This document shows positions 1 to 10,945 of a stretch of 64,000 nt of DNA, in pieces. The stretch lies in the NCBI GenBank assembly GCA_006384855.1, contig VCJN01001205.1, positions 62,001 through 126,000 of the forward strand, written 5' to 3'. This DNA comes from Tetraselmis striata. Lineage: Eukaryota; Chlorophyta; Chlorodendrophyceae; Chlorodendrales; Chlorodendraceae. Below the pieces are notes generated by a model that was given only the letters and a program-made list of their open reading frames with translations, searched no databases and was not told where the DNA came from. The number at the start of each line of letters is the position of its first letter. The stretch's first letter is position 1. The position numbers and the translations under genes are program-made.

Positions 1-1320
1 CCGCAAACAGAAGGCGCTATGATGAGCCGCGAGCGGGCGGCGGGGGCCGGGGCGTCTGTCCAGAACGGCAGTGACGCAGCACGGCGGGACACATCGTTCG
101 AGGGCTCCCCCCCCCCCCCCCGCGCGGCAGACGAGGTAAGGAATTTCTTGCAGCCGCCCTGTGGTTTCACTGGTTGGACTTCTCGCAGTTACTCTTGCCT
201 TCGGATCCTCTCTCCGGCTGACGACGAATCGGCGGTACCAGTCAGTCAGGCAGCAGTAGTAGTCGCTAGTCCGTCGTAGTGGCTTGATTCGGCCCATGCG
301 GGTGTTGGAACAAGTAGTGGAAACGGCGGCGGCTGTACCCCTAGGCTAGTATCTGGTATACCGGCGGAGGTATATATGCTGATGGTATCCATATAGTCAG
401 ATAGTTGTCTGAGGGCAATAATTAAGCACAGTCGCGCTGTACAGTATAATGTGCTGATACGTGGTAACGACTAATATGTACCTCTATCATGTGATGTAGA
501 TAATGTAATTTCTCCTCCGTCATCCCCTAAACCACCCAGAGGCAGCTGCAGCTCCATGCAATGAGGTCTCTCCATATAATCCTTACTGGTCGCTAATTTT
601 TTGTATGACGATCGACTAACGCATTCTGTGTACGGTATTACGGATTGCATTGCGACTACTTTATGTAAAATACAACGCACCCGCAAGCTTCCTGTAATAA
701 AAGGGCCGCCAGTATCCGGAACCAGCATTAGATACTTTGTGGACGTCTCGTCCATCGGCTAATCCTGGCACCAGTACTCGTAGATGACATGCTCTGGACG
801 AGTACAGGTAGCCTGTTATCGTCATCGTTGCCGAATCGCGGCCCCTTTATACCAGTAGCGAAATTAGTTCAAAATATTATTAAAAAAATGCGTTTATTAC
901 TGGTACATTACTGGGAGCGCTAGATTTGCTCGTCTCCCCGTCTGTTTTCACTGAAGTCCTGCGCGACGTTTAACGTTAAACATCACATCAAACGATTGGC
1001 AGCGCAACTGTCACGGCAGTGGTCCCACGAGGGGGTGCTCACATGCTCAGTCAGAGATCCTACTAGTGACACTGTTGCGTCCTTCGTGCACGTCCCGGAA
1101 CCGTCAGTGGTGTGGGATGCGAGGTTGGCGCATAATCATCGGTACATAACGGGTAGTAGAGCACCGGCGGTACAAAAGCAAATTGGATATTTTTCCCCAG
1201 CGGGCGGAACCCTGACGTTGACGTTCTAATCCCGCATTGCTGCACCCGCCTACAAAACAGGCACCTTGTGCGCTTCCAGTGAGCTCGTGTGGCGGGCACC
1301 TCTCAAATCCCAAAGCCGAC
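1..1320. other. Intergenic, no gene recognised
   Basis: No open frame here shows codon periodicity or a recognisable domain. The stretch holds a 15-base C run (107-121), one copy of the dispersed word TAGTCGCTA (260), and AT-richer DNA from about 350 to 1000. It may include the promoter of the possible gene starting at 1321, but no clear promoter element is seen. Confidence 0.5.
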
Positions 1321-1445
1321 ATGGTTTTCCAGGTTCGCTCTTCCGCAGGAGCCTCGGTGCGGCTCGCCCTTCTTGCGACGCTTGCCTGCGTCGCACTCGA
1401 TAGCGTCCACTGTCGAGACATCGCCTCCCGTAAGGCCCCCTCCCC

Positions 1446-1477
<32 letters not shown>

Positions 1478-1803
1478 CGCGCTCTCTCTCCCCCCCCTCT
1501 CTCTCTCCCTCCCTCTCTCCCTCCCCCCCACTCTCTCTGTCTCTCTCTCTCTCTCTCCCGCGTACTAGCACAGCGCACTCCCTTGAGCGTGTGCTGTGCG
1601 ACCCAGCCGAATTTTACGCTTTGTGTCGGCAAAAGCATGCCCCGTCACTGAAAATTCCGAGCAGGCGGGGGTGCATCATCTGGAAACACCGCCGAGAAGC
1701 TCGCAGTGCGGCGATCTTGAACGGCAGGTGGCCAAAGACGGTGCGAGTTGCGGACCTGTGTACCCGTACTCGCTTCATAAATGCAGAAGTAGTCTTCTGC
1801 TGA
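1321..1803 (+). CDS. Possible small secreted protein, two exons
   Basis: Function unknown. An ATG at 1321 opens a classical signal peptide: basic start (FQVRSS), then a hydrophobic run (VRLALLATLACVAL) and a small-residue exit (DSVHC). The frame meets a good donor (GTAAGG at 1430). The intron would be a 30-C run, then CT repeats, ending in AG at 1573; joining 1321-1429 to 1574-1803 gives about 112 residues with several Cys in the tail (for example CDPAEFYALC). The intron length is a multiple of three and has no stop, so intron retention is also open and would encode polyproline. An alternative is that this phase-1 signal-peptide exon splices instead to AG at 2315, supplying the export signal to the repeat protein at 2306. 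The signal peptide is convincing; the rest of the model is weak. Confidence 0.3.
1447..1560. repeat. Poly(C) plus CT-rich pyrimidine tract
   Basis: A 30-base C run (1447-1476) is followed by about 80 bases made almost only of C and T, ending just before an AG. It would lie inside an intron of the possible gene at 1321. A tract this long can adopt triplex or i-motif/G-quadruplex structure; that is inference. Confidence 0.9.
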
Positions 1804-2305
1804 TATGCTGATATGCTATCTGCTGTGTATTCTGCAGCACCTGTAGTAGTCGCTATGTATGTTTGGCCCCGTTTGCTCGCACGTTCCTTGTGGGCGGGAG
1901 GCCGCGGCGACGCGTAATCGATCAGTCCTACTGCTGAACATCACTGGCTCGCCTCCCCTTTCGCGCTTGCTCGACTAGTTTCCCTCTGCCTCCAAACGAG
2001 CACAGTGTCCATCACTTCTGTTATCACTTGATCCTTACTCTAGTGTGTTTTTGTCGTTTTTTTCCTGAATGAACATCATGGCCGATGAGTTTTGTAAACA
2101 CAACAGGTACCAACATATTTAAATTGATAACGCAATATGACCAAAATTGTTTAGATTTGATGTTTAGAGGTAGCTCATGTGAACATCACTGGCCAGGAGA
2201 GGCGGCATATTCATCACGCCTGCCTCTTCGTATTGAGAAATCTGAACATATGAATTGATATGAAGCTTATGCTATCTAAGTCTCAGAGATAACATTCCAT
2301 TTGAA
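1804..2305. other. Intergenic or intronic, no gene recognised
   Basis: AT-rich relative to its flanks. It contains one TAGTCGCTA word (1847). If the signal-peptide exon at 1321 joins the repeat protein at 2306, this stretch would be intron. No domain or structured RNA is recognised. Confidence 0.4.
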
Positions 2306-4165
2306 ATGCCAACAGAGAATGAAGTTACCGGCCGCAAGATGCTGCAGGCTGGGACCTGGTCCGGCACCTTAGGCACCTTCCCTGGTGGCTCTGGACCTTG
2401 GCCCGAGCCTGAGCCCGAGCCCGAAGCCGAGCCAGAGGCAGAGGCCAAAGCTGAGCCTGCTGGGCGCAAGATGCTGCAGGCTGGGACCTGGTCCGGCACC
2501 TTGGGCACCTTCCCTGGTGGCTCTGGACCATGGCCCGAGCCCGAGCCCGAGCCCGAAGCCGAGCCAGTGGCAGAGGCCGAAGCTGAGCCTGCTGGGCGCA
2601 AGATGCTGCAGGCTGAGACCTGGTCCGGTACCTTTGGCACCTTCCCTGGTGCCTCTGGACCATGGCCCGAGTCCGAGCCCGAGCCCGAAGCCGAGCCAGT
2701 GGCAGAGGCCGAAGCTGAGCCTGCTGGGCGCAAGATGCTGCAGGCTGGGACCTGGTCCGGTACCTTTGGCACCTTCCCTGGTGCCTCTGGACCATGGACC
2801 GAGCCCGAAGCCGAGCCAGAGGCAGAGGCCGAAGCCGAGCCTGCTGGGCGCAAGATGCTGCAGGCTGGGACCTGGTCCGGTACCTTTGGCACCTTCCCTG
2901 GTGGCTCTGGACCATGGCCCGAGCCCGAGCCCGAGCCCAAAGCCGAGCCAGAGGCAGAGGCCGAAGCCGAGCCTGCTGGGCGCAAGATGCTGCAGGCTGG
3001 GACCTGGTCCGGCCGCTCTGGCACCTTCCCTGGTGGCTCTGGACCATGGCCCGAGCCCAAGCCCGAGCCCGAGCCAGAGGCAGAGGCCGAAGCTGAGCCT
3101 GCTGGGCGCAAGATGCTGCAGGCTGGGACCTGGTCCGGTACCTTTGGCACCTTCCCTGGTGGCTCTGGACCATGGCCCGAGCCCGAGCCTGAGCCCGAAG
3201 CCGAGCCAGAGGCAGAGGCCGAAGCCGAGCCTGCTGGGCGCAAGATGCTGCAGGCTGGGACCTGGTCCGGCCGCTCTGGCACCTTCCCTGGTGGCTCTGG
3301 ACCATGGCCCGAGCCCGAGCCCGAGCCCGAAGCCGAGCCAGAGGCAGAGGCAGAGGCCGAAGCTGAGCCTGCTGGGCGCAAGATGCTGCAAGCTGAGACC
3401 TGGTCCGGTACCTTTGGCACCTTCCCTGGTGCCTCTGGACCATGGCCCGAGCCCGAGCCTGAGCCCGAAGCCGAGCCAGAGGCAGAGGCCGAAGCTGAGC
3501 CTGCTGGGCGCAAGATGCTGCAGGCTGAGACCTGGTCCGGCACCTTAGGCACCTTCCCTGGTGGCTCTGGACCATGGCCCGAGCCCGAGCCCGAAGCCGA
3601 GCCCGAGGCACAGGCCGAAGCTGAGCCTGCTGGGCGCAAGATGCTGCAGGCTGAGACCTGGTCCGGCACCTTAGGCACCTTCCCCGGTGGCTCTGGACCA
3701 TGGCCCGAGCCCGAGCCCGAGCCCGAAGCTGAGCCTGAGGCCGAAGCTGAGCCTGAGGCCGAAGCTGAGCCTGCTGGGCGCAAGATGCTGCAAGCTGGGA
3801 CCTGGTCGGGCCGCTCTGGCACTTTCCCTGGCGCCTCTGGACCATGGCCCGAGCCCGAGCCTGAGCCCGAAGCTGAGGCTGAGGCCGAAGCTGAGCCTGC
3901 TGGGCGCAAGATGCTGCAAGCTGGGACCTGGTCGGGCCGCTCTGGCACTTTCCCTGGCGCCTCTGGACCATGGCCCGAGCCTGAGCCCGAGCCCGAAGCT
4001 GAGGCTGAGGCCGAAGCTGAGCCTGCTGGGCGCAAGATGCTGCAGGCTGGGACCTGGTCGGGCCGCTCTGGCACCTTCCCTGGCGCCTCTGGACCATGGC
4101 CCGAGCCCGAGCCTGAGCCCGAAGCTGAGGCTGAGGCCGAAGCTGAGCCTGCTGGCCGCAAGTGA
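2306..4165 (+). CDS. Repeat polyprotein of 14 GRK-bounded units
   Basis: A 619-residue frame made of 14 tandem units of 40-48 residues. Each unit starts GRKMLQA(G/E)TWSG, continues with G-T-F-P-G-(G/A)-S-G-P-W, then an acidic Pro/Ala tail of EP and EA dipeptides ending EPA. The frame ends with a last GRK directly before the stop, so every unit is bounded by Gly-Arg-Lys on both sides. Unit lengths differ only in steps of two residues, and no unit breaks the frame; units 12-14 are almost identical. GRK is the standard signal for dibasic cleavage plus C-terminal amidation in peptide precursors; the RKxLQ string also resembles the RKLLQ seen after signal peptides in some algal secreted proteins. 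No signal peptide is present in this frame, but an upstream exon could supply one. Other frames, including both strands, are also open, so the coding strand is an inference. Confidence 0.55.
   Translation: MPTENEVTGRKMLQAGTWSGTLGTFPGGSGPWPEPEPEPEAEPEAEAKAEPAGRKMLQAGTWSGTLGTFPGGSGPWPEPEPEPEAEPVAEAEAEPAGRKMLQAETWSGTFGTFPGASGPWPESEPEPEAEPVAEAEAEPAGRKMLQAGTWSGTFGTFPGASGPWTEPEAEPEAEAEAEPAGRKMLQAGTWSGTFGTFPGGSGPWPEPEPEPKAEPEAEAEAEPAGRKMLQAGTWSGRSGTFPGGSGPWPEPKPEPEPEAEAEAEPAGRKMLQAGTWSGTFGTFPGGSGPWPEPEPEPEAEPEAEAEAEPAGRKMLQAGTWSGRSGTFPGGSGPWPEPEPEPEAEPEAEAEAEAEPAGRKMLQAETWSGTFGTFPGASGPWPEPEPEPEAEPEAEAEAEPAGRKMLQAETWSGTLGTFPGGSGPWPEPEPEAEPEAQAEAEPAGRKMLQAETWSGTLGTFPGGSGPWPEPEPEPEAEPEAEAEPEAEAEPAGRKMLQAGTWSGRSGTFPGASGPWPEPEPEPEAEAEAEAEPAGRKMLQAGTWSGRSGTFPGASGPWPEPEPEPEAEAEAEAEPAGRKMLQAGTWSGRSGTFPGASGPWPEPEPEPEAEAEAEAEPAGRK
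2328..4161. repeat. Coding minisatellite, unit about 120-144 bp, 14 copies
   Basis: Tandem units share the core that begins GGCCGCAAGATGCTGCAGGC and a GAGCCCGAGCC-type tail. Copies differ by 6-bp steps in the GAGCCC/GAGGCC tail and by substitutions such as CTTT versus CGCTCT in the TWSG(TF/TL/RS)G segment. The three last units are nearly identical, which suggests recent local expansion at the 3' end. Confidence 0.95.
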
Positions 4166-6768
4166 GAAGATTAAATCCTCAACAGGTATATTATACGTCC
4201 TGCAAATAGTCATAGATATGAATATCTGATGTGAAGTACCATTTCTTGTATATAGGTACCGGCCTAAATAATTTGCAGGTTGATGCTGTGAGTTTCTGTG
4301 CCTCTTTTGCATTTTGAACTTACAACACGTAGTTTTTTCCGCTTCTTTAATTGGCCCAGGACTTTGTATATGGATGTTACCATAAGTACAGCACACGAAC
4401 ACTGCAGTTCAAGGCATTCCCATTGTTTGTCATCTGGTAAAGCATGCACTCCATGCCTTTCCTGGGGAATTTGAACACATGCATTCCTGCAAGATGCAAT
4501 GAAATGCGATGCCTAATTCCCTTGTCAAGGCCTACTACGTTAGTTGGTGCCGTCAGTGATGCCATGCAGCTGCGTCGAGCTTGATCTTCATATCTAATGA
4601 CAAGCAAGCGATACACAGAATACGCATTTATAAGAGTTCGCGCATCAAGCGTTTAGTACGTTCCAATCATGAGCACATGATCACACAATATATTTTGGAC
4701 CCCGTGGCTCCACAACTGCACACTGTGTATGCTGAGTATGTGAGCACATCATTATGAACGAATGCAGCCAGTATAGCAGCTTCATTAGCAGAGGGCCGCA
4801 GCAGCAGCAGCATGCAGGCAACGCTAAAGCACACTTAATTACTGTTGTATGTTAATATAAATCTGTTTATGCACCGGCACATAGCTTACTATGTTACTAG
4901 CGTATAAAAATTCTTGCAATTAGGGATTATACATGTGCCTGTTTCGACAACAAATACATGTACACAATGTAAATGTACTCCGTGTAATTTTCTATCATGA
5001 TATATGTTCCGCTCTGCCAGGCCAGGTCAGATGAGGGCAAGTCCTGGCAGACGATGACGGAAGCGCGCGGCACAGCAATACCAGTGTACTCGCGTATCTG
5101 GTACTGCATACGAGTACAGTATACTCATCTGCCACCAGCAGAGTAAGGCCGGCTAGATTTAATGTTATGTTTTAGTACTCAACTTTCCGGAGAAACAGAG
5201 GGGGGGGGGGGTCACTTTGTAAGTGGCCTCAACTTTATGCTCACGTACTTAAGCAGTACTCGGCGGCTGGGAGCGGTGCATGAGCAACTGGGGGCTCAGC
5301 CCCGCACCGCCGCCGCCGTTTATATCCAGGCCAGGCATATCCTTGCTCGGACGGCGCTTGGCCATGCTTGACGGAGGACTCATAGTATATGAGGTGTTAC
5401 AGACTGTCTACACCACTGTTTTGCCTTTATATGCAAAACTTGTGAGCGTGCCGGCTATCATGATTGTGCTCGTGAGGGGCGCCAAGGCCAGCAACTATGC
5501 TGAGAAGATGCGAGAACTTGATGAGCATGCAACATTGCGCAGCATGGCATAACATCGCGGTGAGACGAGCAACAACACATAGCAGTGGCATACAACAGCT
5601 TAGCAACATCATAGCACTACATGGAGGGGTGGATAGGGCCACCGTATGGTTCGGTTGCCATTATGCTGACTGTAATGTGGTGATGGTTCCAAAAAGTGCC
5701 CCACCCCCTCTCCATTTTATGCTTGCATTTGGCAGGATACAGCCTTATGCACACAGCCATGCATTGAAACCATAAAAAAGGTCATGCCAGTGGTAGTTAT
5801 TATGCAACTTTGGGCATGTTCTACTAAATTCTATGAGATCAACATAAATTTAAAGTCGGGGGGGGGGGGGGGGGGGGGGGGGGATGGAAACATAGGGGGT
5901 GGGGGGTTCTAAATATACATAAAGTTGAATCATACCCGCCTGATAGAGTATCACCAGTAGAGTACCAGTACAAGTCCCCGTCCCTTAGACCCTTGAGGAT
6001 GGGGGCCTCTCCTAGGCGGCTTATTGATGCTTTGTCGTTCTTTTAGTACTGCTTCAATAGCGTCGAATCTGTTTGTTTTTTTTTCGCCCCCGGGACAGGA
6101 CAGGTCGAATCTGTTACTGGCCTTTTTGTAATTCACACCAGTACCCGTCCAGTGCGGTTAGGTACGCACCTATACTTTATTCGTTAAATCAAATTACTTT
6201 GTCTCTATACCATGATTCACCGTGACTATTTCGTGATATTCCGGGGATTAATCCGTGAGCTGTTTCGTTCTTTTATTTGCGCGCCACTACTGGTACGCCG
6301 GCCGGACGGCGCGGGCTTGGACGCGCTGGGCGCCCGCCGCCGGAGGTCGTGGGCATCTACTGGTATCGACTAGTCGCTACCTGTTGTGCTGCTGCGCGCA
6401 CCCGCCCAAACCTCACCTGCCCCCTCTCCCCCATGCTGGTGTAGCGTTGAGTACAGAAACGTTCCGCGGAGCCACTACAGCTACCAGTAGCCCGCCCTGA
6501 TCGCTGCAGCACACGCGCGGCGCTCCAACACGCCCTCCTACGTCGGTAGTGCTCGACAGCGCCCACGTCAAGAGCCTGCTGCGCCTGAGCAATAAGACCC
6601 TGGCCAAACCCTAACCTCGCACCCCACCTCACTCCGACCGACCCCCCCCCCCCCCCCCGGGCCCCCCGCCCACTTCGGACATCCCGCAGATCCACCCCTC
6701 TGCCTCCTCTGCGCAGCACGCCGCGCCAGCCACCTCTAGCAGCGCACCAGACGCGCGTTATAGCCGAC
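4166..6768. other. Intergenic region upstream of the PP6 gene
   Basis: No frame here is recognisable as protein. The stretch is AT-rich up to about 6250, holds a 26-base G run (5858-5883), a TAGTCGCTA word (6371) and, close to the phosphatase start, a C run (6642-6658). The last 300 bases are very GC-rich and probably include the 5' UTR and promoter of the downstream gene; no TATA box or other element is evident. Confidence 0.45.
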
Positions 6769-9700
6769 ATGAATTTGGACCTGGACCGTTGCATCCAGAA
6801 GGTGAAGGCCTGCGAGTACCTGGCGGAGGATGAGCTCAAGCAGTTGTGCGATTTCGTGAGCGCCCCCCCTCCCCCCCTCCCACACACACACCAAGTCCCC
6901 ATCCTCATCCCATTCTTTCCCCAAGCACCCCCCTCCCCTCCTGTCTCCCCGCTCGCTCTACCCAACTTCGGCCTCCCTTCCCCCAAGGTCCTCCCCCCAC
7001 CCCCATCCAGCTCCCATTCTCCCCCGCTTCCCACCCCTTCAGCGCTACCTGCTGCCCACTGCATGGCCACTATCCTCCTTTTGTCTGGCCAGTTCACAGC
7101 CGCCGCCACATCGCGGAGCTGCCCAGTGCATGCACCTGGGTGCCAACAGAGTGCAGCGCCCACAGCTCCGTTGCCGTAGTCCTCCCTGGCGCACCAGGCG
7201 CCCATACCCCCCTGTATGCAGGCTTGCGGGGGCATCGGAAGGGGGGGGGGGGGGGGGGGGGGGGCATCATGGTCTGAACTGGGGCGCATCAAGGCCATCT
7301 GCGGGATTTAGCAGAGAGACAGGCTACCTGACTGCCAGTATTAAGGGGCTTGTGGGCTGACCCGGCGGCTTGCTTCCCAAACCCCTCCCCCCCCCCCTCC
7401 CTGTCTCTGTTTCGCCCCTAGGTGAAGGAGATCCTGGTGGAGGAGTCCAATGTGCAGCCAGTTAACAGCCCCGTGACGGTACGTGCAACTGCCCCCCCCC
7501 CCCCCCCCCCCCCGGTTCTATGGGAGTAGGCAGGGGGCAGTGTTGTGTCTATGTGTGTCTGTGTCTGTGTGTCTGTGTGTGTGTATGGGGGGGAGGGGGG
7601 GAAAGGTGGGGGGCAGGAGGTTCCATGCAGGGCGGCGCGGGGTGGCCTCCACATTGGGCCCCTTTCTCCCAAAGTCCCAACCCCTAGCTGAACTGCATTC
7701 CCGCCCCAAACTACCTCCTGAAAATGGCCCAAGCTTAAAGTTCAGTCTCGCTTCCGGCTAGCAGGCTGACTTCTGTTGAATCTAGCTGAATTCATGCTGC
7801 ATCCCTTGTTCCCGCTGAATCCCGGGGGGGGGGGGGGGGAGGGGGGGGCTAAATCCCGGCCCTGAGTTCGACAGGAATGACTAAATTTGGGAACTAAGTC
7901 GGTGCCGGAAGGCCGATGCTCCGCTGCAGTAAGCTAAATTCACACTGCATCTATCACGCCTTATTGCAGCTGAAAGCGGGGGTAGAGGGGAGGGGGGGAG
8001 CACCTGAATTCAGCTGCATTCCACAGAAAAGACTGAATTTGGGGAATTGAACTGATCTCAGTGCCGGACAGCCCGTGCTCTGCTGCTCTGAGCTGAGATC
8101 CCTCCTCTAGCATGCTTTCACCTGAAGCGCTGTCTCTAAAACACCGCTCCGGGGGGCCGCTTCCGCGGGGCGCTGGTGGCATCTCCGACGAGGGCGCGCT
8201 GACACGCTCCCGGGGGACGGGTGCGCCTCGTGGCGGTGATGCGCAGGTGTGCGGCGACATCCACGGCCAGTTCCATGACCTGCTGCGCCTGTTTGACACC
8301 GGCGGCGAGGTGCCCGGCACCAACTACGTCTTCATGGGCGACTTCGTGGACCGCGGCTACAACAGCCTGGAGGTCTTCACCATGCTCATGCTGCTCAAGG
8401 CGCGCCACCCCTCGTGCGTCACGCTGCTGCGCGGCAACCATGAGAGCCGCCAGATCACCCAGGCAAGCCCCCCCCCCCCCCCCCCCTTCCCCCTCCTCCT
8501 TCCGGGCGATTAGAATACCGTGAATGACAACCTGCCCATCCCCGTCACGGATCCGATATGGACACATCGCCGCACCATGGCTGCCGTCGCACCTAAAAGA
8601 ACCGTTGTTACCGTAGATTTCCCTAGCCTTTCCCGGATAGTTCTTGTCCCCCCCCCCCCCCCCCCCTCTCCTCTTCCCATCCTAAACAACCTAAACAACC
8701 CGCGATGGCGTATTATTACACCCCCCCCCCTATAATGGTGAGTTATCACTTGTTCAATACTAGCGGTAGTTGCTACCTGTGTGCGGGGCCTGTCCTGTCC
8801 TGTCCTGCTTGCTATAAGAATATCATGGTTGTAGTACGGGTCCTGATGATGCGCTGGCACCTGTACGGTTTCGTCTACGTTTGACCCCGGGCAGGCAGGG
8901 CGGGTTCCTATTCGCAGTGTTCCTGCTGCTGCGTCGGCACCCGCGTGGCTAATGTTCGCTATCCGTTGCATGCGTTGTTGCTATCCCTGCTTGAGGGCTG
9001 AGTTGCGGCATCGTGCACGGTGCACCGGCGCCCATCCTGCCAGTATTGACATGAAGTCCGCGCACACAATTCCGCCAGCGGTGCGGTGGGCGCCGTTGCC
9101 CCCATCTCAGTCCCTTCTAGGGCCTGCATGCAGTCGGTTCTCAACTGGCTCGCACCAGGGGCGAGTGTGCTCCGCAATGCACGCGTGACGGCAACACGGA
9201 GCCCGTGTATCCGAGCAACAGCCGCCTCCCTCCCCCCTCCTCCCCCCTTGGGGGAAATCATTCCCGAATTTGTGGTTCCCTCGAAAGTTTGGTTATTGAG
9301 GAATGGTGGTGACGATTCCATGGTATGCTCTGATAGAGCTCGACTGTCCCATCGCGTGCGCCCGCCAGGTGTACGGCTTCTACGACGAGTGCCAGCGCAA
9401 GTACGGAAACGCCAACGCCTGGCGGTACTGCGTGGAGGTGCGCGCGCACGCCCGTCCGCCTCGCCGCGCGCCCGATGGCGCCCGTGCCCCGGTGGCCGCG
9501 CCGACTGACTGGCCCGGCGGGCGGGCGTGTGCGCCCACCGGCAGGTGTTTGACTACCTCACGCTGAGCGCCGTCATCGACGGCAAAGTGCTGTGCGTGCA
9601 CGGCGGCCTGTCCCCCGACATCAGGACCCTCGACCAGGTGCGGCCGCCGCCCCGGCCTCGTCAATCACGGCGCAGCAAAGTAAATCAGCGCAATGATTGG

Positions 9701-10889
9701 GGATAGGGTTTGTTGTTGGAGTTTGTTGTTCAAAGGGTATTTTGAGTTTCAGGTGTTTTTAGGGTTTAAATATTAGGTTTTCTAATCCAGCAACCTTGAC
9801 TCTCTGTGTATGGCGCTGTTTCTGGTTAACACCCGAAACAGAAAGGATGATGTTGAAAAACTGGCTGATGTATCTGAAAACATGCCAGAATACCACGGAA
9901 ATTGCTTGCTTAGATAGGGCCGGCGCTGCAAAACCATCCGTAAGTCTGTGTACTCGTGAACGCGCATGGATGGCACGGTGGGTGCGTGTGTTAGATGGCA
10001 CGGCAGGGCGCAGGGGCGCATCCTGCTGTGGGGCAGGCCGCGCCCGCGATACCCGTACGAGGTACTAGTGCGGTGCCGGGGCGGAGCATGACTGTGAGAG
10101 CACGCAGGCCGCTTCACAGACCACAGTACGTAGCGACTATGATCTACGAGGTTGCCTATGCCGCCCTCGTCTAAAAGCATCAGGCCGTTTTGAAACGCAC
10201 GGGCAGTTTCAAAGGGCAGTTTCAGGGTACGGGTCACGGGGCGCTCACGTACCTAATGATACGAGGGCGCCCTGCTGATTCGGGGTATGCCAAAAAAGAT
10301 AACATCCGTTTACAACCATATGCCACACTGATGTTCTCAGGGATTTATTGGATTGAAATCTGCCCTTCCAAGCGCTGCGGCTGACCCCCCCCCCTCCCCC
10401 GTTCTTGGCAGATCCGCACCATCGAGCGCATCCAGGAGATCCCGCACGAGGGCCCTTTTTGCGACCTCATGTGGTCCGACCCCGAGGACATCGAGGCCTG
10501 GAACGTCAGCCCCCGCGGCGCGGGCTGGCTGTTTGGCCGCAAGGTCCGGGCCCTAATAAACCCTATCGGCACCCTACCCCTGCCCTGGCCGCCTGCTTGG
10601 TGCCCACCAAGCGCACCTTCCGTGTCCCCTCTGACCCCCCCCCCCCCCCCCCCCTCTCTCCCACACACACACACACTCCACGCCGCCACGACCTTGTCCC
10701 CTCAACCTCCATCAGGTCACGCAGGAGTTCAACCACATCAACTCGCTCAACCTCATCTGCCGCGCGCACCAGCTGGTGCAGGAGGGCCTGAAGTACATGT
10801 TCCAGGATAAGTCGCTCGTCACGGTGCCACCCCCCCCCCCCCCCTTTTCTTGAGCTACCACCACTCGCCATCTGTTTAGTTTTACTGAA

Positions 10890-10945
<56 letters not shown>

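Noticed and set aside
1104-1638. Minus-strand frames rich in Gly/Arg/Glu over the C/CT tract
   Set aside because: They are the reverse of a homopolymer and CT repeat, with no coding sense outside it.
2272-4161. 629-residue minus-strand frame with GSGSGSGHGPE repeats
   Set aside because: It is the antisense of the minisatellite. The plus frame ends on a complete GRK unit and carries a conserved head, which fits coding better. Kept only as a note under the findings.
6357-7298. 313-residue minus-strand frame over the first PP6 intron
   Set aside because: It is antisense to a proven exon and intron and is low in complexity.
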